This document shows positions 57,225 to 64,000 of a stretch of DNA of 64,000 bases, piece by piece. This DNA is from Aporrectodea caliginosa (taxonomy: Eukaryota > Annelida > Clitellata > Crassiclitellata > Lumbricidae). The notes under the pieces are model-generated. The model made no database searches. It had not been told where the DNA came from and worked only from the letters and a program-made list of their open reading frames with translations. A program made the translations under genes and the position numbers. The stretch's first letter is position 1, and every line of letters begins with the position of its first letter. The stretch lies in NCBI GenBank assembly GCA_020284085.1, contig JACEVL010001161.1, forward strand, positions 1,904,344 to 1,968,343, in the 5' to 3' direction.

Positions 57225-58334
57225 TCAGTGAATAGCTATTGCTAGATTTGTTTTTGTGTTTGTACTTGGTGTCAATAAAAAGTGTTGAATTGAATTGAAT
57301 TGAAAAGATAATGGAATTCCACCAAAGATAATTGACATCATCCGAAGTTTCTATGATGATAGTCGCAGCGCAGTGAGATATGGAGGAGAGGTGGAAGAAT
57401 GGTTTCGGATTGTTACAGGAGTGAGACAGAGATGTGTGTTGTTGTCACCACTGATTTTTACCCTGGTTGTGGACTGGTTGATGGCGAGAGTGGCTACGAA
57501 TGCTGATATCGAACTGAGATGGGTGAATGGTGGCAGGTTGACTGACCTGGATTTTGCAGGTGATATATACTTGGAGTGGCATGAAAGATATAACATCTAA
57601 AACCACTAGCAGAGGCGGCGAAGGTTGAACGTGCTATCAATTCAGAAAAAACAAAGGTCATGAATTTGGCAAATGGAATGAAGACGACAAGATTGTGATC
57701 GAAGACAGGGAGGTGGAATCTTTTACTGCCTTCTGCCACCTTGGTAGCTTATTAACAGCGGACAGCAGCTGCTGTAGAGAAGTAAAGATACGTACAGGAA
57801 GGCAAATGCTGCATTTATGGAAGCTTACAAAGATCTGGAAGAAAAACTGATTTAGTGTGAAGACTAAGATTCGCCTGTACAATGCCATAGTTTTGAGCAC
57901 GCTTTGCATGGATCTGAAACAAGGTCAATGACGGTGGTAAACAAGAAAAGATTGGAAGCTGCACATCATAAATGGCTGAGAATAATCTTACACGTATCAT
58001 GGCGCGACAAGATATCAAATGAAACCACCAGAGAGAGGACGGGTCAAGATAATACGGAAAACATAATCAAAAAGAGAAGGTTGAAGTGCATGAGGTATAC
58101 GTGCGGCGTATGAATGAAGATAGAAGAGCCAAGCAAATGATGTCCTGGAATTCTGGAGGAAGAAGGAAGAGAGGAAGACCACGGAAGCACTGGCCGGTAA
58201 CCATCAGTGACGACTTGAAATACCTGGAGATGTCGTTGGAGGAAGCGGAGCAGCTGGCGATGAACAGAGACGAGTGGAGAAGATGCGTTGCCCGATGTAC
58301 AGACCTGCACGGGAAGGACTACGTTTCTAAGTAA
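57225..58334 (+). mobile_element. LINE fragments: 3' tail of one element, then RT and C-terminal part of an RTE/Jockey-type LINE
   Basis: 57225-57303 is a LINE 3' end with TTGAATTGAATTGAA tail. From 57313 a second element begins within its RT domain: PKIIDIIRSFYDDSRSAV, VTGVRQRCVLLSPLIFTLVV and LTDLDFAGD. The active-site pair expected as FADD is changed to FAGD (57553-57564). The frame breaks after 57596. C-terminal pieces follow in other frames: LEAAHHKWLRIILHVSWRD (57954 on), then RRMNEDRRAKQMMSW, RKRGRPRKHWPVTISDDL and NRDEWRRCVARC, with stop at 58334. Same family type as 19385-19977. Inactive. Confidence 0.9.
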
Positions 58335-59500
58335 GTACTGTTGACAGTATCAATCTGCAGCAAATCTCGTTCTATGGAAATTAAAGCGAGAGATGTGAGA
58401 CGTTCGTGTCTCATGGAGTCATGGTGTTGCGCAAATAATTTTTAAAGCGCTTCAAGCACGAAAATGATCGCTCACAAGACACTGTTGAAATAGGAGGCGT
58501 CATACTTATTATATATATTTTGTAGTAAGTTTATCAGCCGTATTTTTAGATCTCCCTGTACACGTCAAGAATCGAAAGCAACTTCTTCTCCGCCGAATTG
58601 CTTGCACAACTCGGGCAGAAATAAATGCAACACGGGCAGTGCCCATAATTGCCCCGGCGTGGCTAAGCCATTGTCACGCATTATTCTGTTCATCGCTACA
58701 TAATACATATTTATTATTACTGCTCATTTATTATTATTATTATTATTATTTTTTTTTTTATTTTTTTTTATATATTTTTTATTATTATAATGCAACAATA
58801 TTTATTCTCACCATCAATCAACATCAATACTAAAAGGTACAATTGACCAGGTACAATTGACAAGCTGTTGTCTGAAATGAACATCATAATTGCCGTTAGT
58901 GTCACATCTCTACACTGTAAGATGTTACCGTATTTATTACAGTTTAATACTGTTTTCATCGACTGTCTACGGCTGTTGGAAATTAATACAGTATTTCGCT
59001 GTATTTTGGGTTGGCTCACCGTAAATTTCGCTGTTTTTAAATAAAACGGTATTAGACAGTAATTAGCTCTCGCAAGGTAAAGTCTAGTAAATTTCAATGT
59101 GACCACCAATTACTCATAACAAAATAGACGTTCATGCTTGTTTTATACGTTCTTGAATGTTAGTTTGATTTGCCATGAATAATTTAATTGAAGTCATATT
59201 AGAATAAAAGTGTAGAAATAGTTCATTTATGAAATTGGTATATTATAGTAAACCTGGCATACGCCTATCGCCTGTTAAGAGAATGAAATTAGTGTAAATA
59301 TTAACTGAGATATTTGAATTATATATTTATTGCGCTAATAGGCCTGATATTCAATCGGGATGCGTTGTAACAAAAATAACAGTTTTCGAAGCATTATTAT
59401 TGCATTTAGTAATTACGGGATAGGCCTATTGACAATTATCTCCTTTAAGACGATCAGTGTACGTAAACAGGGTACGCGAGCACAAAGTTCTACTTACATA
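58335..59500. other. intergenic stretch with ATT/T-rich tract
   Basis: ATT repeats and poly-T at about 58729-58790. The rest is AT-rich with no recognised exon. I searched here for the missing signal-peptide exon of gene B without success. Confidence 0.4.
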
Positions 59501-59516
59501 GGCCTATGTATAGTTT

Positions 59517-59610
59517 ATATTTTCATTAATTCATTAATTCCGAGAATTTATATAGCGCCTCTTCAAAGAACCTACTCAGAGGCGCTCCCAGCCCAGTAAC
59601 GGCTAAACAA
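59517..59610 (-). mobile_element. antisense retroelement 3' hairpin module
   Basis: An ATTCATT tail-like run, then TTTATATAGCGCCTCTTCAA and CTCAGAGGCGCTCCCAG, the antisense of the shared LINE/SINE 3' stem-loop. A related copy lies at about 50210-50262. Confidence 0.6.
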
Positions 59611-60830
59611 AGAAGACTTGACGAAACGGCAGAAAGCAGGCATAGGCCTATTGCTGCGAGGCATCAAGCGCAGCCTAAGTGGGAACCCATTCCCGATTGA
59701 GGGCCCAACAATCGAGAAGGCTGGGGCTGCCTGACAGATGTGTTAAAAAATACAATGGTAGACCGAAATAGAGAGATTTAAAATTTATTAAAAATACTAA
59801 TCTAGCAAAAACCAACATTTTTATTAAGCTAAATTCTGCTTAAGCTTAGAAATCGTTGATGAACTCGAAGACGAAATTCGCGTTATGGGAGATATCAGCC
59901 CATGTCGGCTAAATGCTTACAGACTGCACTCGTTACAGTGCGTGCAAATGTTTGTCATAATTTAAACTTTCATAGACAATTTTTAAAGATGAAATCATAT
60001 AAATATAATGAAATTGTAGTTCACATTTATTTTCTCTGGACTGATTTTTGGACTGGACTCTATTATGGTAACCTTCAATTAATGAATTACTAAATAAATA
60101 AACACTTGTTGCGTGTTAGTCGTACTTATTAAGATTATAATTATGCGCTATACAAATTTAGCTGGCAACGCGTTGAAAGGCTTCGAGAGTATTTGACTTC
60201 AGGGATATCGCAGTTCCTTTGTTTCCTGATTCTGGCGCGTGAGGATCATTTCAACCAACTGAAAATGTGGTAAAATCCAATTAAATTAAATTTCAAAAAT
60301 TTCATTGTTGCAGTCGACCCTCGCTCAGCTAATTCTACTTCTTATCCTGTGTTTAGCATCTGCTGGAATTTTTTGACCTTCGACTTGCCCAGTTTCTTCG
60401 CGTTCATTGTATTCTGTGTTGGTATGGCCGAGTCATAGTATTCGCGCTAATTCTAGCAATATTTCTTTTTCTGTTTCGCTCATTGCTACAGTGTTTTATT
60501 AACGCACAATGCTTTACGAATGCATGTTTTAAGAAATCAGAAGGTAAAATTTCGCAAGATTGTAGAGCATTACGGTACAAGTTTCGTATGTAATGTTGCC
60601 ACGGGCTCATTTGTTTCTAACAATTTAACTGTTCTTTTCATCTTGCACACTTGAAATCCAATATTCTTTCATAAAACGGCTCTTGACTTCCCATTTGAGA
60701 AGTGCTGTAAAATATTTGCAAAGAAATCATCATTTACATTATTTTCATGTTTCTCGATGTCACAAAAATTTAGATTGTGCATTAAAAATTCAAACTCTGA
60801 TGCTGGAATATTAAAATATTAAGTTCACAA
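59611..60830. other. intergenic stretch
   Basis: No gene recognised. At about 60483-60509, GCTACAGTGTTTTATTAACG is a single copy of the unit that forms the tandem array at 63770-64000. Confidence 0.4.
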
Positions 60831-61013
60831 TTGGACCTTGGTGACAGTAATGATGAATGCATTAATGAAGATTATTTTGATTGTGATGATAATATGAGTG
60901 TGATTTCTGAAGATTGGAAATCTGAATGTTTAAATAACGTTACGTTGTTTTGTTTAAAATTGCAGGCCAGAATCCTGCTTTCTGCCAGTACGATTCAAAA
61001 TATCATGCCGTAA
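60831..61013 (+). other. short acidic open frame, unassigned
   Basis: Sixty codons, with an acidic segment (DSNDECINEDYFDCDD, then SVISEDW) like linkers of transposon-borne proteins. It ends where the antisense LINE begins. No family recognised and no splice context shown. Confidence 0.25.
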
Positions 61014-62030
61014 TCAGGTCAACATCCAGAAGATCATTCCACAAGAGACAGAGAGGCAACCTACGGCAGATAAGCAATTTGAAAGAGGTAAGTTTTCAGC
61101 AGAAAACGAAATGACACAAACTACTTAGTGAGACGCAGAGACACAGGATGAGAGTTCCAAAAACTAGCAAACCAGCTCCCGAAAAAGCCCGTTCACCACT
61201 TGAGAACAGTTCTTGATTTAGGTATGACCAGACAAAAATAATCAGATGACCTCATTGAATAATGATAAGTCTAGGGAATAGGAACTGATTTTAAATATTG
61301 TGGTTGGCTAGAGTTTACAGTTTTATAAACTATGAGCCCCAGGAAGAAACGAATTCTTTGCTGAACAGGAAGCCAGTGCAAGGATTTAAGCATGGGGCTA
61401 TATGTTCATATTTGGATACATGTATTAGTTACGGCTCTAGCCAAAGAGTTCTGAACCCGCTGCAGCTTCAGCATGTTTGACTTTGATACCAGTGAGAAGT
61501 GTGTTACAGTAATCTTGGTGACTGGAAACTAATGCATTTTGCCAGAGATATCCTCACAGACATGGGTACATAACTCCTAATTCTGCGTATGTCACAAATG
61601 AACATGTAGGATGACTTACAATTAGTGTTTACATGGCCAGTGAGAGACGTGGTAGAACTTAAAACGACGCCTAAGTTACATGCAGCATCGACCAGCTGAA
61701 CAGTTGAGTCACCCAGTTTAAGTGACTTAAGCCGATCAAATTTTTTAAGTTGCTGTGGAGTGCCCAGTAGCAGAAATTTAGTCTGATGGGTTAAGGAAGA
61801 GTTACTGGATGCCATCCAGGACTGTACCTCATCAAAGACAGCAGACAACAGCTGTACAGATGAGTCGCATGGCAGACTGTCAAATGAAATGCAGATTTGA
61901 GTATCATCAGCACAGAAATGATATCCCAGCGAATGATTATCCAGCAATGGCACCAGTTTTCTGTAATATGAATTGGCAAATCCAAACTAATGCTACTTGT
62001 AGACATTTTGCAAAGATGCAATGACTTAAA
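60985..62030 (-). mobile_element. antisense CR1/L2-like LINE, RT fragment and 3' UTR
   Basis: The minus-strand frame 61953-61504 begins within the RT: SLGYHFCADDTQICISFDS. The catalytic tyrosine of YADD is replaced by Cys. It continues with VQSWMASSNSSL, KFLLLGTPQQLKKFDRLK, ACNLGVVLSS and CDIRRIRSYVPMSV. The RT N-terminus is absent. Sequence at 60985-61500 (+) reads as the antisense of a LINE C-terminus/3' UTR. Inactive, and different in sequence from the LINE at 39-40 kb. Confidence 0.82.
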
Positions 62031-62850
62031 TATAACATTTCTGAGTTAATGCTCCATTTGATCAGATTGCAAATTGATTTTTTTCTAATAGCACACACAC
62101 TATTGAAACCAGCAACCAAGCCAGTTATGATTGATATTTAAAGCAGTGCTGGGCATAACTGGCTTTAAAAATGAAATAATTAATCATTTTCTGTGTTTTT
62201 GGAGGTGTTGATTGTTGAAAATATTTGGATTTAGTTGGCAATTAAAAATCGGACCCAAATTAGGTATCCTGGTGACTCACTCTTGCTATACTATCAGCAC
62301 ATCTAAACTGCTGCCAGGTGGTCATTTGAGCAAGGAAAACGTTGAATGAGCAGCTGACAGTAGCAGGGTTTATCACTATGGGAGGAGGCCTGGTGGTTGG
62401 TGGCATCGCTTTGACTCTGACCATTTTCTGACATGGCAAATGTAGTTCTTGGGTTAAATTAATTTTGTTGTTATTTTATCATTTGTATTTATTACTTCTT
62501 GTGAGCTTAATAAATTCCAGTATTTTATCAGAACATATTATATGTCAAACATGCCATAGAAAGTATAATGTACCCTACAGAAGTGCTGACTAAACATCCA
62601 TCAGTTATTGTCAGTCAAAGCCATTTTTAATCACTCAGGCTTTTTTATATTTTTTTAGCAAAACTCAGTTTCAGAATACCTTTCTGCATATACACTCTAT
62701 AGACAATTTTATTACTGAATTCTATTTGTTTGTTTGTTTTAGATGCATATTTTGGATCAATCAAAGGGGTCCAAAGTGGACAATAATAAACAAGAAACCG
62801 ATCAGATCTGTCCTGCGACCAATCCCAAGGTTCTCAGGACTTCTCACTAG
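62031..62850. other. intergenic stretch, nothing recognised
   Basis: AT-rich. TTTGTTTGTTTGTTT at about 62727-62740 is the only simple repeat. Confidence 0.35.
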
Positions 62851-62851
62851 C

Positions 62852-62965
62852 GGCGCCACAGATATGGGCTGCTCTTCCACCCTCTGATCGTGACATTAAT
62901 GCTGCAAGGGGACGATTTGGTTTCTCTAGACTGTTAAAGATGCATGTTTTTCAGCTGTTGGCCAT
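62852..62965 (+). mobile_element. LINE C-terminal remnant
   Basis: One frame reads AAPQIWAALPPSDRDINAAR, then GFSRLLKMHVFQLL, matching the xxPxxWNxLPxxIR...FxxxLKxxLF pattern at the end of many LINE polyproteins. Short and isolated. Confidence 0.5.
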
Positions 62966-63299
62966 GTGTTGAGCTCTTCTGAGCGTCTCTTAAGTGGCTC
63001 TTTAGAAATTTCTTGTTATGTTACATTACATTCGTAAGCGGTCTTGATTTCTGGAAACCTTGAAATTCATTTTCGGTTTTCCAGGCCATGCAGGAAAACC
63101 ATGAAAAATCTTAGGTTTTTACAACTAGGTCTTGAAAAACCTTGGAAAATGGCTACTGTATACCAGTTAGAGCAAACAGTAATTCCATACACAGTATACA
63201 TAATCATTAATGTTCCTGTAAAAACTTTGTTCAGGACTAATTGAAGTTACTGCATGATAATTGATTCTCGAGCAGTTTTAGTGGTATAATTTGTACACG

Positions 63300-63662
63300 T
63301 GACCTTGGCCAAGAATCGCAATCCAAAAGATATTCCAGGTGATGGAACCTTGGAATCTTTGTTGGAGAAGCTAGTTGAATTGGCTAGAAAATTTGGTGAA
63401 GGGAGGGGCCTGGCAGATGGATGTTATTAATGATTTAATGGATCTCACCTTTTTGCAGCATTATGATATCAATAAATGCAAAACTGTTCATCACTTTCAA
63501 CCAACATGGCCACTCTTATTTCAAGAGTCTGGAATGTTAATCCATTTTCGAAACTTAATGACTGTTGATTTGGATTTTGCATCGACCAAACCACGTGAAG
63601 TTGCTGGCATATCTAAGATATCTTACCACGTGTCTCGAACTAGATTAAATTGTGATTACTGA
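63300..63662 (+). other. broken protein-like frame, probably from a mobile element
   Basis: Before a frame break near 63420: PKDIPGDGTLESLLEKLVEL. After it: HHFQPTWPLLFQESGMLIHF, then NLMTVDL. The last block resembles a WPxLFxExGxxxHFxxLTxxxL segment of multi-copy uncharacterised proteins in fish and invertebrates. The break and the lack of splice signals suggest a decayed element. Exons of a host gene are not excluded. Confidence 0.35.
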
Positions 63663-63767
63663 TTTTTGTGCTTATTTAATGCAGCTGCTCCTTTGGCTAA
63701 CTGTATTGCAAACTATATGCCACATGATGTATTCAGGCCAAAATATGTAATTAATGCATCAGGTTAC

Positions 63768-64000
63768 ATTTTACATGTTTTATTAACTCACTTGCTACAG
63801 TGTTTTATTAACTCGCTTGCTGCAGTGTTTTATTAACGCAATTGCTACATTGTTTTATTAATGCACAAGTTTGCTACAGTGTTTTATTAGCTCACTTGCT
63901 ACAGTGTTTTATTAACGCACAAGTTTGCTACAGTGTTTTATTAACTCACTTGCTGCAGTGTTTTATTAACTCACTTGCTACAGTGTTTTATTAACGCTCA
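63768..64000. repeat. tandem repeat, GCTACAGTGTTTTATTAAC units, runs off the window
   Basis: Eight units of 28-31 bp alternating CTCACTT and GCACAAGTTT spacers around the core TGCTACAGTGTTTTATTAA. The array continues past the end of the window. Confidence 0.92.

Noticed and set aside
56130..60000. Search for the signal-peptide exon of gene B
   Set aside because: No ATG followed by a hydrophobic leader and a phase 1 donor was convincing on the minus strand here. None is annotated.

Overview
This is eukaryotic DNA: AT-rich, repeat-dense, with introns and long simple-sequence tracts. There are no operons and no bacterial signals. The Ig-domain types, the LINE and SINE content and the frequent AGGCCTA words suggest a marine invertebrate, most likely a deuterostome such as an echinoderm or hemichordate. 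No species marker is present, so that is an inference.

The host content I can support is an immunoglobulin-superfamily receptor locus in convergent orientation. Gene A (+, 21062-28200) can be assembled end to end from five exons: signal peptide, V-type Ig, second Ig, transmembrane helix and cytoplasmic tail. All internal exon joins are phase 1, and the model gives a 423-residue type I membrane protein. All six tail tyrosines sit in signalling-type contexts: an ITAM-like pair (YCGL-x10-YSAL), an ITSM (TSYVNI), an ITIM (STYENI) and four GRB2-type YxN sites. Gene B (-, 56129-51675) shows V-Ig, V-Ig, second-type Ig and transmembrane exons. Its signal-peptide and tail exons were not found. Between them, at 37138-37352 (+), lies an apparent terminal exon encoding one ITSM (TVYMEV) and one ITIM (LIYAPI). 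One of its possible acceptors is in phase with the transmembrane exon of gene A, so it may be an alternative tail or belong to a neighbouring gene.

Most other recognisable sequence is mobile or repetitive. By region: 1-1568, a SINE and a 10-bp satellite; 3973-5640, a pentamer satellite; 7.7-9.1 kb, microsatellites, a hairpin cluster and an integrase remnant; 10-14.4 kb, ATT/ATC/GT microsatellites and a SINE with a clear target duplication; 15 kb, a decayed THAP-domain sequence; 17.6-20.4 kb, a SINE, a piggyBac-type nonautonomous element, a LINE end and a CAGAGA tract; 21-28 kb, gene A with three DNA transposons in its introns; 28.5-30.8 kb, a hAT element; 32.4-34.6 kb, another piggyBac-type element and a Tc1/mariner transposase pseudogene; 37.7-40.4 kb, a dimeric SINE and a CR1/L2-like LINE; 42-44.9 kb, three inverted-repeat elements; 49.4-51.6 kb, a degenerate transposon; 51.7-56.1 kb, gene B; 56.5-58.3 kb, a second dimeric SINE and an RTE/Jockey-type LINE; 60.5-64 kb, a reverse-strand LINE, other TE-like fragments and a tandem repeat running off the window end.

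Several SINE and LINE fragments share one 3' stem-loop, GCGCCTCT/AGAGGCGC. This points to SINEs mobilised by a partner LINE.
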